DNA from: Ciona savignyi
Lineage: Eukaryota; Chordata; Ascidiacea; Phlebobranchia; Cionidae
Length of the DNA: 64,000 bases
Reading direction: 5' to 3'
Assembly: GCA_000149265.1 (NCBI GenBank)
Contig: CH003182.1
Coordinates: 104,841 to 168,840 of the forward strand
Below, in pieces: positions 1-11,769 of the stretch; position 1 is the stretch's first letter; every line of letters begins with the position of its first letter. The notes beneath the pieces were generated by a model. It was not told the origin of the DNA, did no database searches, and saw only the letters and a list, made by a program, of their open reading frames with translations. The translations under genes were made by a program, and so were the position numbers.

Positions 1-65
1 CGACGGTACAACTGGTGACGTTAAAGCAGGAACGTTTTTTAAGAAAAAAATACGAAAAATATTTG

Positions 66-3000
66 TCAAACATCGGCACTCTGATTCGCTCTATAACGCG
101 TTGTTACATCCTTTGTATTACTGGACTCCGGAAAGTATAACGTGGATTTGTCGCCGTTTGGGGTTGGAGAACCAGACGATTGTTGCGAATGGTATCCTTC
201 TGATGGCGCATCGCATTCGTGGTTTGTTTGCACTGCAACGGATGGATTTAAACCTTCGCAACCGGAATATAGCGGGTGGGTTGCTGTGGTCAGTTCGTTT
301 TCGGGAGTCTGGCAAGAGAAATCTTTGCGAGAAGTGTCGCAGGTTAAATTAACACAATGTCCAACATCACTTTTTAAACGTTCCGAAATCGCGTTGTCTG
401 TGCAGTTTACATGTTCATTACTAGTGGTTAGAGCATGAAGATTATTTCCATAGATGCCAGAGTCGGAGAGTGCATGTCGGTGTGTGTGGTACTCCGAACT
501 TCTTCTTGGTCGCTGATTTTCAGCAGAATTCAACAAATCTTGCTTTAGGTAGATATGTTGCCACTAGATAAACGGTAAAATATGTTACATTGCACGAAAA
601 GGTAGAATAAGATTTGTAATAAGTAGTGTAAGATTTGATCGTAACAGAAGTGCAACCGTGAGTTAAACATCGTAGAATTGCTTCTAATAAGATTCATACA
701 AAGCTTCGCATAGTTTAAAAATTAATTTATATAACAATGATTTTACCTTTACTAGTTCCGCTTTAATTCGCAACATTTGTGTATCTTTGCTTATATAAGC
801 ATCGTCTATCACCGTCTTAATATCTTGGCCGCCCTCGTTCAAATGCTGCAAAGCAGAAGAGTAAAATTCAAATAAAATCACTTTCAACTTTAAAAAGCAT
901 ACCAAATTAATTGTTTTCAAAATCATAATCTAAATAGTACAAAAATATTATAACCATATATTGAAAACAGCAGCACACAAACTTACTTTTTGAGTCAAAT
1001 CTTGACTTAAGCTATCCAGTAGTGCTTGTTCGACTTGCTGCCTTTCTGCTATGACATTTCGTAATATTGATAATTCGTCCAAATATGTTTCGTAATGACT
1101 TGTCTGTTCCAATTTGTCCTTTAATTACAAAGTTTCTAATTAGCAAACTGATCAACGAGTAATTTATGCAAGTTGAAGTTGTGTGATTCCATTGTTCGTC
1201 TATATAGTTTGCATTGATAGTTATGGATAATACAATACAACTTTGTGCGAGGGTTGAATGTTAAATATTGTAAGTCTAGTGATTCTCCAATAATATTACG
1301 TTGCTACCATTTTTCTGTTTGTGTGAACGAGCGTAATTAAATTACTATCGGTGTAATAGTGGAGGGTAAATCGAATACGATTTGTACTTTGTAAACCTAA
1401 TCTGAAGTACAATCTGATGTCTAGACTATTTCATAGAAGCGCCGACGCACAGGGCACACAAATAACAGGAGATCGATTTAACGCTTATTAATCCAACGGG
1501 CCTTTCCTCTTACAAACGTCGCAATCACAACAATCATCTTAAGATTTCAACGTCTTATTAACTTGAAAATAATGATGAAAATCGCACCAGTCGCACCTGT
1601 TTGGTACTTCATTAGACCGATTATTATAAATTTATAAAAATATTTTAATACGATGCACTCAAACCTTTAGATGGTTTATTGTGTCTTGCGAGTCTTGTAA
1701 GGATTTGGAAAGGAAGGCGATTTCCTCTCCCTGCTCCGACATTCTTTCACGTCGCTCGGCTAACTCTTCTAATAATTCACGCTCAGTTTCAAGCAGTTTC
1801 CGGTCTGGAAATTGAAAGAAATTAGATCATTTAGTTGTAGTAAAACCACTAATTAACAACGACAAATATATAAACTCACAATATTTTAACGAAAAGTGTA
1901 TTTGTTTACAGACTTACGCTTAATATCTCATAAAAGACCAGAAATAAATTGTAGACTTGTGTAAGCCAATTTCTTACTTTTAGCTTCATATTTGTGAAAT
2001 TCCTCGCTTTCGAGTGCTAATTCCTTCTTTCCGTCAAAAGAATGTTTTTTGTCGGCAATATTCGCTTTCAACTGGTCTGCAAAACCAACACAATCATAGA
2101 TTTGGCTCGACTACAAAGTAGCGAGTCGTATTACTTTTTAAAGATTCGTTCTCCAATTCCAATGCACTCAGTTTTCTGGTCAAAGAGGAACGCATCTCCG
2201 TTTCAAGAGCTTCTCGCTTATCAGCAGACTGGTACAATGCTCTGTGGTCTTCAACTAATTTCTGCAGTTCAACTTCAATCTAAAACGTAATGATGTTGAC
2301 CTTAGTATCATCCCTTTTTGGAAAAAAACTGCTTAAAAACTTTAACATCTACCAAGTTATCTGTTTTAACATGTTACTAGCGAAAATCTATATTTACATA
2401 AACTGAGTAAAATACACGCAGTTTCTTTAATGACATAATAAACAAGTGCTTTTAGGTACACCAACCTGAGAGAAGGTAATATTTTTGATAATTCGTAGTA
2501 AAAAAGAAAAAAAATGTTTAGAAGGTTATTGAAAAAGTTAGTCTTAGCTAGACTGCTACGAACATACCGTTTCGAACTTCATAAGTTTTTGTGTTGTGTT
2601 TTGCAACTTGTTGTGAAGTCTCTCATTTTCAAGTTCAAGTTTTTCAATTAAATTAGATTGGAATTTGCGTTTCTCTCCCGAAAAATTATTTTCCTTTCCG
2701 CCAGAAAATTGCTTTGAACGATTTGCACTCCAATATTCCTGCTCTGGTTGTTTTCCAAATTCTGATTCCAGGCGATGTGTTAGGTTGGTTTGCTGGATGT
2801 CGTTATGTATTGTAGGTGTGCTCGCTACTGGTATAAATTCCCCATTTACATAGTTTGTTTCAGTACAACATGGTGACTGTACGATGCCTCTGCCGTTTTT
2901 CCCACTGCCAGTGCGTCTAATGTGGTGCGGCGAACTTAGTGCAGTGGGAGTCAGTTGGTTCCCATGTTTTACATACCGCACTCCACGTTGACTGCTATAA

Positions 3001-4483
3001 AAGCCTGTTCCTTGTATCGGTGTCAACTGACCCGAATCAACAGTTGGTGTATTGCCGATTGAAGGGCTGTCGTGTGTTTTCTTGCTGTTAGTTTCGCCAA
3101 GTGGAAGGCTGTTTGGGCGGATCGGATGTTGTTTAACTTCACTTTGGCATTCGGGGTATGGCGGCGGAGGTGGACGTGTTTGCAGGCATGACGTCTGCTT
3201 ATCGGCCTGCCACGGATTTCCTTTATTCTGATAATACGTCCTTGTACCAGCCTGAGAACCTTGTATGTATATTGTCTTTCCACCACTTGGCGTTTGGGGT
3301 AGACCACTTTCGCTGTGTTTTACTTCAGTAATATACGTATCATCTGGTACGCATGGGGATAACTGTGGAGGACGTAATATTAGGTGAAAATACAAGAACT
3401 TTTAACAGATATCTATTAGGAAGATACTTACTACAAATAGAAAAACATATCTGTGTTTTAATAAATTATCCACACTAAATTTGGATGGTGGCAGAGAAGT
3501 TTACCTGAGATAGTGGCGTAGTTCTTATGTTATCAAGAATATTGGCCGCTGATATTTCAAGAGATTCCTCTTTAAAACTGGGTTGTTTGTAAGTAGAAAC
3601 GACACCTTGACCCTGTTTTTCCTGATTATCATGATTATTTGAAGAACGATTCCAATCAAAAATGGAGGAGATTTCAGAATGGGACTTTGGACGGTTCTGT
3701 TTTGCATGGTTGTTTTTTTGCCATTTCCAATCTTTCCTCTTCCATGGACATGCGATGAATCTTCCGGGCTACTTTTTTATCCGCCAGATACTCTTGGTGT
3801 AACGAGCTCGACCGCACGACTGGACTTGATTTACCAGTTAAGTTTCCAAAAGAACCATGCGATTGGGATTCTCTGCCGGATTTTCGCAAGTAATCGGTAT
3901 ACAAGTAATCATCCCCGCTATTTGACTTGGGGTGTCCTCGTCCGTTGTTTGGTGTAACTGCATTTGCCTTGCTTCCGGAATAACCTGGGTTATCGTTTAA
4001 TTGCGTAGGTGTGGAGTACATCAACTCGTGTTTTCGATTATCTGATGCAAACTTTTGTTGAGAAGAAACAGGCAAGCTGGAGAATTCGCTTCTTGACTCT
4101 TTATAAGTTGGTGGTGGGCGTCTGGTTTGTATTCTTTCCTGAAGAAATTCACTGTTGTACGCCATGCTTTCCGCGGTTACTAACGTTGAACGACAGAGAG
4201 AATCGAGTCTGGCTGCTTGGTCCGAATGGTTACCACAATTCATTTTCGTAGTATTCCCCAACGAACTTTCAAGTGTTTCGTTTTTAACTTGACAGTTACA
4301 ACTGCTCTGACCACAACTTGCGCACTTAATATTGTTTTCGAAACTGCTATCCTGCAGGGCGACATTAAAGCTACCTGGTAAACCCATTGGTGATGAAAGA
4401 CTTGGTCCAAGGCTTCTGTAGTGTTCTGCTAGCAGTCTCTGCAGTACTGTTGAGTTGTTGCTGTCAGATCTGTTATCAGACAT
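66..4483 (-). CDS. AMOT-like: Angiomotin-family scaffold protein, 8 exons
   Basis: Exons read on the minus strand: 4483-3505, 3362-2568, 2279-2135, 2076-1978, 1804-1665, 1118-987, 845-747 and 542-66 (stop). All junctions are GT-AG and phases agree, giving about 954 aa. The N terminus has TVLQRLLAEHYRSLG, as in angiomotins (TVLQRLLQEQ). Two WW-binding motifs follow: PPPTY (residues ~123-127) and PPPPPY (~390-395). A long coiled coil begins near residue 570 and includes SADKREALETEMR, matching the KREALEKAMR signature of the AMOT coiled coil. Known role of the family: membrane/tight-junction scaffolds that bind YAP through L/PPxY motifs and modulate Hippo signalling. Oddities: an A7 run near 3711-3717 shifts the frame by one base inside exon 1, the N-terminal part has a cysteine cluster (CASCGQSSCNC), and the C terminus is SADV instead of the vertebrate EYLI. 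The first ATG of the open frame was chosen as start. Confidence 0.88.
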
Positions 4484-5682
4484 TCTTATCACGGATGTCT
4501 CCGTTTTAAGTCTGTAGCCTAAGGTGTTGGATTTGACAGTTGTTAACTAATCATAGGTGTTACATGTACCACGGAAATTAACTCTTTGTATTGTAATTTA
4601 AGTTTAATGATGATCTAAAATGACAACAAAATCAACGGTTATAACGCTGTACAATTATTTAAAGTAATATAACGTAAGACCATAAGTAAGACCATAACGA
4701 GCTACCAACGTAACATATTATTCAGTTGAAACCCTGAATAGAGAGTAACAACAAATATTCCAAAGCAACGCAAAAAAAACGAAGACTTGGTAATGCAAAC
4801 CTTTATAACACTGTTTACGAATTACAAAGCTAAATTTGACACCAAAATTTCCCTAATAACCTGTTTATCGATGAGCTTATTCTGCCTAGCTTTACGGTCA
4901 ACCTAAAACATCACTAACCTGAAAATAAATCATACTGTTCTCTTAGCCTACGTTGAACAGACAGTAAGACGTCTTTACGCCTGGGAGCGCTGAATACAAA
5001 AGAATTCTTTAGCTTGACTTTTGGCGATATATAACCCAACTCTAATTATACACACTCATAGAATATTAGATTTTTCACCTAAACAGTGACCGTACCTTCT
5101 AGCACAGTCTGTATGACATTGTTGGTCAGCGAAATAGTGGCGAAGTATTTGGTTTCGTGGTAGGGCGCGCGCGCACACACAAGGACCACATTCCAGTGCT
5201 GCTCGCTTGGCTTGTTTGTACAAAGCAACTCGCACATGCTTTACATTCCACGGACGCATCGCCCGGGGCACTGAACAATCCTATCTTTCTTTGGAGACGA
5301 ACTCATACAAGGCTCAAGCGTAGAGATTAACCTTCCACAAAATGCGTCATTTTGATAGGTATTTACTTGATACGGCCATAAACACTAACTATACACCACT
5401 TATGCCACAATGTGTAAGATATACACATGAAGTTAAACCTGTTTAATATTAAAAAATAATCTTAAAAATCGTGATTATCGCTTTCTAACAAACATATCTA
5501 TTGTTAGACATGATATTAAGATGTATAGGAGTGTCAGGTTGATAGATAAATCCATTTTCTACGTTATTAGTTCAAATGCTGCTTTTGTTTTCAGACCGAA
5601 CGGGCGTGGTATTATTGATTATTTATTTAAAGAAGCTGCCATTAAATCAACCGCCTTGACGTCATTGGTTCATATTTCACTA
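4484..5682. other. Upstream flank of the angiomotin-like gene
   Basis: No convincing exon is visible. The stretch presumably holds the 5' UTR and promoter of the angiomotin-like gene, but no recognisable core promoter element could be assigned. Short open frames such as 5271-5056 show no domain and no splice support. Confidence 0.4.
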
Positions 5683-7046
5683 TTTAGTTTAGTTTAGTTT
5701 ATTCATTTTTTGCCCTAGTATTTAAAAATGGCAAGCGAATATAATAACGACACGGGAACAGGAAAAGACGGCAAAACGAACAGTCGTTAAAACACGTCAT
5801 TGAAAAAAAAAGGATATAATTTAATAAATATAGCGGACGCGGCCGCCAAACCTAGGGCGAAAGAACAATAATGGTGCAAACAAAATTTAATTAAAACCAA
5901 ACAATATAAAGCCCTGAAGAAAAGTGTGCGGTAAAGCGCGACCAGTACTGAGGGGGAGCCGGCTTTAGGAGAAGGTGTGGCCCGAAAGCGTGGACCAGAG
6001 TGGAAAAAGAAAAACCCCCTAAAATGAAATTCCACTAATGTCAGATGACACTATTAGTTTCAAGCACACTTACCGGGGCATATTTACATTAAATATTAAC
6101 ATTAAAACACACAAATTGCATAACACTAATGCATTTGATACTTATTTAGAAGTGTGAAAAGGAGCACTACAGTAGTGCACCATAGATAACAAAAAAACAA
6201 TTAAAATAAATAAATAAGTAAATAATAAAAATAAATACATAAATAATTAGCGAGCCAAAAAAGGATGGCTAGTAAATAAGAAATACTAAAGATTGCAGCA
6301 AGGATCCGATTATATGAAAGCAAATTGGTTGTGACATGTTAGTTTAATATTGACTGCCATATTCATCTGAAGATCACACCACCAACTCTCGAACAGATAA
6401 TTTGAGGAGAAAGAGGCCACGAAGAGAAAACGGACGACCTTCTCCTTGTAGAATAAGTTTCGATGTCCGGATTATCTGGAACAATAATGTCTTGGCAGTA
6501 TGGTTGTAAAAATGCTACAAGACAGTGAAGAAATAAAAATATAGATACAATAGATAGATTAGATAAAAACAGGTTAGGAGACAGGGTGGTGTGCAATCAG
6601 ATGGTGGAAAAAACATTTAAAAAACAAAAAGAAGTAATAAGATTAAAGTGACAAGCTTTAAAATACAGCTCTGTTAGGGCCGGCAAAAAACTACTTCACA
6701 TAAAAAGAAAACCTAGTGTGCCAACGGCTTACCAAGTAACAGAACACTGTAATAAACATCATTGTAAATAAAACTTGTGGTTGTGTAGACAAAATCACTA
6801 TTGATAACATGCACAAGAAGTTAAGATTGTGATTTCACATGGTGATCATAATTTAAAATGAACAAAATCTGGAAACGCGTGCATATAATTTTATCAGGGA
6901 AATCAACATGTGAGTACAAGTGAATAAAAATGCATGCAGGTGTAAATAAATGCAAAAGGATAGATAAGGTAAAGCAGATTAAGTGGGATTTATTTTGGAA
7001 AGAAGGAGAAAATAAAATTTTAACTTACACATGGGAACTCTTAAGT

Positions 7047-7088
<42 letters not shown>

Positions 7089-7116
7089 AATATATTTGGT
7101 GAAAATAATAGAGAAA

Positions 7117-10100
7117 CTAGGGAAGCGGATGAGGGTCTTCCAAGAGGTGTTGTTTGACAGCTTTGGTAAACTTTTTAATTGATTTAATCTCACGAATGAT
7201 GTTCGGTAATTGTTGCCAAAACTTTGGGCCTATGTATTTCAGGGATTGTTGGGATAGGGACTTGTTACAAAAGGGAATTAAAAATTGGGAATTGCTTCTT
7301 GTTTTCATAGTACTTTTAGGTTTGTTGGGTATGCAATTGTGGAGGGCAGGGGGAAGTGTAATGGTATGGCATTTGTGCATTATGGATAATATTTGTAATT
7401 TGTGCATATCATGAATTGTTAAAAGTCCATGTTGTCTCATTATAGAAACTGTATTTTCACGTTTACCAAGGTTAAATATTAGGCGAATGAACTTATTGCA
7501 CACTCGCTGTAATTTAGTTAGCATTAAGTTATTACCATAACACCAGGTGGATATGCAATATTGAAGGTGACTTAGTATAAGTGAGTGGTATAATGTGAAG
7601 AGTGAGCGTTGGTCAACAAGGGGTTTTATTTTACGTACCATAAGTAAATTAGTGTTAAGTTTCTTAAGGAGTGTTTGCATGTGTGGTTTCCAGGAAAGGT
7701 TGTCATTTAAAGTTAGACCAAGGAATTTAAAGCTGTTGACTTGTTCAATTTTATAGTTATTTATTGAAATGAGAGGTGGTAACAAAGTGGATTTAGTGGA
7801 GTTAGAAAAGTACATGTATTTTGTTTTGTCAGTGTTAAGAACCAGTTTGTTGCTGGAAAGCCATGTGTATAATCTGTCTAGATCCGCATTGGCATTTACA
7901 CAGGTTATGGATTGGTTGTGGCCGGGGGTAAAAATGGTGGTGTCATCGGCAAACATAATGGCTTTACTGTAGGTTAAGCAATTTGGCAGGTCATTGATAT
8001 ATATAAGGAATAGTAAAGGACCTAGAATAGATCCTTGAGGAACTCCTAATTTAACTGGGTTCGGGTTGGAAGATAGAGTACCATTAAAATCAACAATTTG
8101 TTGTCGGTTTGATAAATAACTGGTGAACCAATCCAGTGCTACACCCCGGATGCCATAATGAGACATTTTGTTAAGCAAGATGTCATGATCAATGGTGTCG
8201 AATGCTTTGGACAGGTCTAGAAAAACACCAATAACAGATTTCTTATTTTCCAAATGATCAGATATTATATTAACCAGTAGATTGCTAGCATGGCTAGTTG
8301 AATGATCTTTCCTAAATCCAAATTGGTTGTTATGAAGAACATTATTGTGATTCAAGAAGGAGTGGGTTCTGCTGTACATTAATTTTTCTAATATTTTAGA
8401 AAATGAAGGCAGTAGACTAATCGGTCGGTAGTTATTTATCAATGAGTGCTTGCCTTTTTTAAACACTGGGATGACTTTTGCAATTTTTAAGTCATTTATA
8501 AATTTGCCTGATTGTAATGATAGATTAAATATATGGGATAATGCTTGCAATATATTAACCGGTGTGGATTTTACAACTTTTGTCGGAATCTGATCTAAGC
8601 CGCTGCTGGATTTAGATTTTAAGTCCAGTATTATTGTTTTAATCTCTTGTGGGCTAGTGGGGAATATGTACATGGTGGAAGATGATTGGGATTTTAGGTA
8701 ATCTGTGTGGTGTGAGGTGGATGGTGGAATCCGGTTTACCAACTCAGTTGCAACATTTGAAAAATGATCATTAAAATGGTTAGCAATGTGTATTGGGTTG
8801 CTGGTAGATGATCCATTAATTTCAAATGACTTTGAGATTTGTGGTTTCGATTTCCCGAGTAGTTCATTTATGGACCTCCATGTAGCCTTTATGTTATTTC
8901 TGTTAGTCTTGAACATTTTTCTATAATGACATTTTTTTGCAGCTTGGATTTTGTGATGGTACAAATTACGAGCTTTATTGTATTCCAATTTTGATGAGAC
9001 TGTTCTTTTTAGTAAATACTTTTTGTATAGTTTTTGTTTAGTTTTATTCAATTCCTTTATTTCTTCATTGAACCACTTTAAGTGGTATTTGGGTGCTTTG
9101 TTGGGTAATAGTGGAAAGCTGTTTTCGAACTCTGTGTTGTATTGCTCCATTAGGTTGGAATATGCAAAGTTTACATCTGATTCACATAAAATATTGTCTA
9201 TGTTAAGATGTTGAAGATTGTTGTTAAATGAGACTATATTTGCATCACTGAAGGATCTTGAGCTAGATTGAGATTTACTAGATTTGCTATTGTTATCTGA
9301 ATTTGGCCTCAGTGCTAATATAACTGGTAAATGGTCTGATATGTTATCAGTTAAAATGCAAGCTTTAACTAATGGAGATTCAATAGTGGTCCAAATATGA
9401 TCAATTGCAGTTGCACCTGAGTCTGTAAACCGGGTTGGTTTGTTAATGATTGATTCATAGCAGAAGTCCTGCATTGTATTAGTGAAATCAGTGACAGTGT
9501 TATTGTTAATATTAAGGAGGTCATAATTAAAGTCCCCAACTATAATACAGTTACAGTTTCGGTTGTCAATTTTTTCAAGTGTTTCTGATAGTATGTGAGT
9601 AAAGGCTGAGTTTGATTGTGTATCCAATTTTGGAGACCTATAGATAACACCACAGATTAACGAAGATTTATGATTGGGTTTCAGGTGTGGTGTTAAATTG
9701 GGAAAAACTACAAATAGGGATTCAAACACTTTTTCCTCCATAATAGAAATACAGTCCTTAATTTGAAACTCTAAATGAGAACGAATGTACATTCCTACCC
9801 CCCCGCCTCTAGATTTAGTTCGACTATTACTTACAAAAACATAGCCGGGTAAATTGGAGTAGTGACCACTACGATTATCAACTATCCAGGTTTCTGTAAT
9901 GGCAATTACTTCTGGTTTAAACTGAAGGGATGCAACTAATGCCTCTAGTTTGGTAAAATTATTTGGGTTGGCCAGTGATCTGATATTAAGACTTAAAACT
10001 GTTAAGCCTTGGTGCTTTTCAAATAAAAAGGATTTACATTGGTTGGTGTTGACATATGATTCTGGGCACCTAATGGAAGTCAACTCATCCTCTTCATCTA

Positions 10101-10449
10101 GCATATTTTCATTTAAATTGTCAAAGAATTTATTTAATTTTACTGAGTCGAGGGTCGACTGGGTGATTTGGTTGGTTTGAGAGGAGGGGATGAAAAGTAA
10201 AGAAGAGAGTTCCAGATCGGAAATATTCGAGAATGGAAGGCACGGTGGATCTTGGCAGTTATCACAAAACCATTTATAGTGTAAAGTTGTGACATTCTTT
10301 TTAATATTTAACTGTTGCTTTGGTATTGTCGGCAAGCATTTGCAATGGAAATTTGATTTACACTTGTCACAGTTAATAAAATTTTGATTAACTCGGATTG
10401 TCTTGCTGCAGTTTAGACAGACTTTCTTTTTTTTGGATACGGTTTGCAT
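7117..10449 (-). CDS. LINE ORF2: PHD-like finger, endonuclease, reverse transcriptase
   Basis: Uninterrupted 1110-aa frame. Residues ~11-70 carry a Cys/His-rich PHD-like finger (CLNCSKTI, CDKCKSNFHCKC, WFCDNC). An AP-type endonuclease follows: LSLNIRSL, ITETW, RGGGVGMYIR, VGDFNYD and the terminal SDHLPV. The reverse transcriptase has NNYRPISLLP, FGFRKDHST, LDLSKAFDTIDH, GVPQGSILGPLLFLIYINDL and the catalytic FADDT box. The C-terminal part resembles the post-RT region of CR1/L2/Jockey-type LINEs. Known role: target-primed reverse transcription of its own RNA. The whole frame is open with catalytic motifs in place, so the copy is young or under-mutated, although its partner ORF1 is broken. Exact clade (CR1 or L2) is not resolved here. 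Confidence 0.93.
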   Translation of the reverse strand: MQTVSKKKKVCLNCSKTIRVNQNFINCDKCKSNFHCKCLPTIPKQQLNIKKNVTTLHYKWFCDNCQDPPCLPFSNISDLELSSLLFIPSSQTNQITQSTLDSVKLNKFFDNLNENMLDEEDELTSIRCPESYVNTNQCKSFLFEKHQGLTVLSLNIRSLANPNNFTKLEALVASLQFKPEVIAITETWIVDNRSGHYSNLPGYVFVSNSRTKSRGGGVGMYIRSHLEFQIKDCISIMEEKVFESLFVVFPNLTPHLKPNHKSSLICGVIYRSPKLDTQSNSAFTHILSETLEKIDNRNCNCIIVGDFNYDLLNINNNTVTDFTNTMQDFCYESIINKPTRFTDSGATAIDHIWTTIESPLVKACILTDNISDHLPVILALRPNSDNNSKSSKSQSSSRSFSDANIVSFNNNLQHLNIDNILCESDVNFAYSNLMEQYNTEFENSFPLLPNKAPKYHLKWFNEEIKELNKTKQKLYKKYLLKRTVSSKLEYNKARNLYHHKIQAAKKCHYRKMFKTNRNNIKATWRSINELLGKSKPQISKSFEINGSSTSNPIHIANHFNDHFSNVATELVNRIPPSTSHHTDYLKSQSSSTMYIFPTSPQEIKTIILDLKSKSSSGLDQIPTKVVKSTPVNILQALSHIFNLSLQSGKFINDLKIAKVIPVFKKGKHSLINNYRPISLLPSFSKILEKLMYSRTHSFLNHNNVLHNNQFGFRKDHSTSHASNLLVNIISDHLENKKSVIGVFLDLSKAFDTIDHDILLNKMSHYGIRGVALDWFTSYLSNRQQIVDFNGTLSSNPNPVKLGVPQGSILGPLLFLIYINDLPNCLTYSKAIMFADDTTIFTPGHNQSITCVNANADLDRLYTWLSSNKLVLNTDKTKYMYFSNSTKSTLLPPLISINNYKIEQVNSFKFLGLTLNDNLSWKPHMQTLLKKLNTNLLMVRKIKPLVDQRSLFTLYHSLILSHLQYCISTWCYGNNLMLTKLQRVCNKFIRLIFNLGKRENTVSIMRQHGLLTIHDMHKLQILSIMHKCHTITLPPALHNCIPNKPKSTMKTRSNSQFLIPFCNKSLSQQSLKYIGPKFWQQLPNIIREIKSIKKFTKAVKQHLLEDPHPLP

Positions 10450-10519
10450 ATTAAGGAGCTAGGATTTTAACTAGGCATAGTGCAAAAATAAATGGCACTG
10501 AAATTGATAAATTAATAAA

Positions 10520-11231
10520 TTATTTAGACCTAGCAAGAATAGAAGAAATATCGCTTAATCTATGAATAACTCGCCTTGTGTTTTGGTGCACAGTGAATAT
10601 GACCCCATTGTTGGTCCAAACGCTTCGAAAGCCAAAGGCCTCTCTGGCTTTCTCCACGATTCGGAGCCGTCGCAGGGTCAGTGATTCTGTCATCGACATC
10701 CCCGTCCCCTTCAGGTGTTTCTTGGAGTCGTACACATCGTTCCTCACCATCCGTTGGACAAACTTCACGATGATAGGGAGTGGAGTCCCTTTTCGATGGT
10801 AGCACGTGTGCGATGTCGATTGCTGCCTTAGAAATAGTATATGGCAGTTTAAGGCGGTTTAGAATGGATAGCACATAACTTATAAAATTATCTGTGGGGA
10901 ATTCTTTTGCAGCCATGGAGTAATGAGACAGTTCCTCCTGCCATACTGCTCCAAGTTGTCAAGTCGCTCGTCCTGTGTCTCTGACCACAGCCTTTAGATC
11001 TTTTAGAGAGGCTTCCAGATCGTTCAGCGACTTTCGAATCTCCTGAAGTTCTTTTGGATGAGTTGAATCTGAAACAGGAACAGGAGAAGCAGTATCTGGC
11101 TTTAAACTACAATTGGACTCATACTTATCCTGTTTACTTTTGATATGAGCTAATGCGGTGTCCAATTCCTCCAACTTCTTCATCAGTGCAGATTCCATTG
11201 TATTCATATTCTTGCTTGTCAGAGAGTTCAA
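10520..11231 (-). pseudogene. LINE ORF1 remnant with several frame breaks
   Basis: Three overlapping minus-strand frames together resemble a CR1/L2 ORF1. The 5' part (11231-10959) is a coiled coil with heptads (LEELDTALAHIKSK, LNDLEASLKDLKAVV). A short stretch in another frame (about 10985-10940) has ERLDNLEQYGRRN, the usual motif that precedes the RNA-binding domain. A third frame (10916-10780) gives ISYVLSILNRLKLP, and a fourth (10768-10520) ends with KKHLKGTGMSMTESL and REAFGFRSVWTNNGVIF, typical of the ORF1 C-terminal domain. At least three single-base shifts separate these pieces, so as written no full ORF1 protein can be made. Sequencing indels are an alternative explanation. Confidence 0.75.
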
Positions 11232-11716
11232 TTTCAGTTTCAGAAAATAAAGATTAACAAATATGCCCAGTTATTTGAAAAATCCTATTCGCTCATGCAA
11301 CCTTATTCAAATAGAATCTATTTGAAATATTTACCACCTGGGTTAAACATAAAAGGGTCCTTTTCTAAGAATTTAAATAAGATCTCATTAAAAGTTTATA
11401 AAGAACAGTTTTGTTGTATGTTATATCAAATTAAAAGAAACCAGCAACGTGAATTAAATAAATATAAAAAAACACTGAATTATAAAACAATTCGGTTAAA
11501 TATCCACCTCCCCTACACACATATGGATTTTAAAATTGATGAGGTGATAGTACGTTAAAATATATTTATTATGCAGTCGTTACTGCAAATACCCACAAAA
11601 CGTGGTTGTGTTGTGCTCTGAACACCATCTATCGGCGATTTGGAATGTTAAATTTTGTTTATTTTTGTCTTTCCATATATGGTAAAAAGATACACCATTA
11701 TTATTGTTATAAAAAA

Positions 11717-11769
11717 ACAGGAAGGGACAGCAAAACGACAGTCGTCAAAACATCTTTAAAAATATATAT
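11717..11769 (-). repeat. Short fragment of the LINE 3'-end family
   Basis: About 50 bases (ACAGGAAGGGACAGCAAAACG onward) resemble 5758-5808 within the LINE 3' UTR, in the same orientation. It lies just beyond the probable 5' side of the full LINE, so it is a separate, older fragment or the edge of a nested insertion. Confidence 0.5.

Larger units (their letters stand above)
5683..11560 (-). mobile_element. Near full-length CR1/L2-type LINE retrotransposon
   Basis: Read on the minus strand: remnants of ORF1 (11231-10520), intact ORF2 (10449-7117), then a long 3' UTR that runs down to an AAACT-repeat tail at about 5702-5683. The 3' limit is supported by two other copies of the terminal ~250 bases in this window (24024-24275 and 41387-41593), which end in the same AATAAACTAAACT-type tail. 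A T-run of about 35 bases on the element strand (7086-7051) lies just past the ORF2 stop. The 5' limit is uncertain, somewhere between 11231 and about 11700. No target-site duplication could be assigned. Confidence 0.8.

Noticed and set aside
11295..11558. 87-aa plus-strand open frame next to the LINE
   Set aside because: It overlaps the likely LINE 5' region on the opposite strand and has no recognisable motif.
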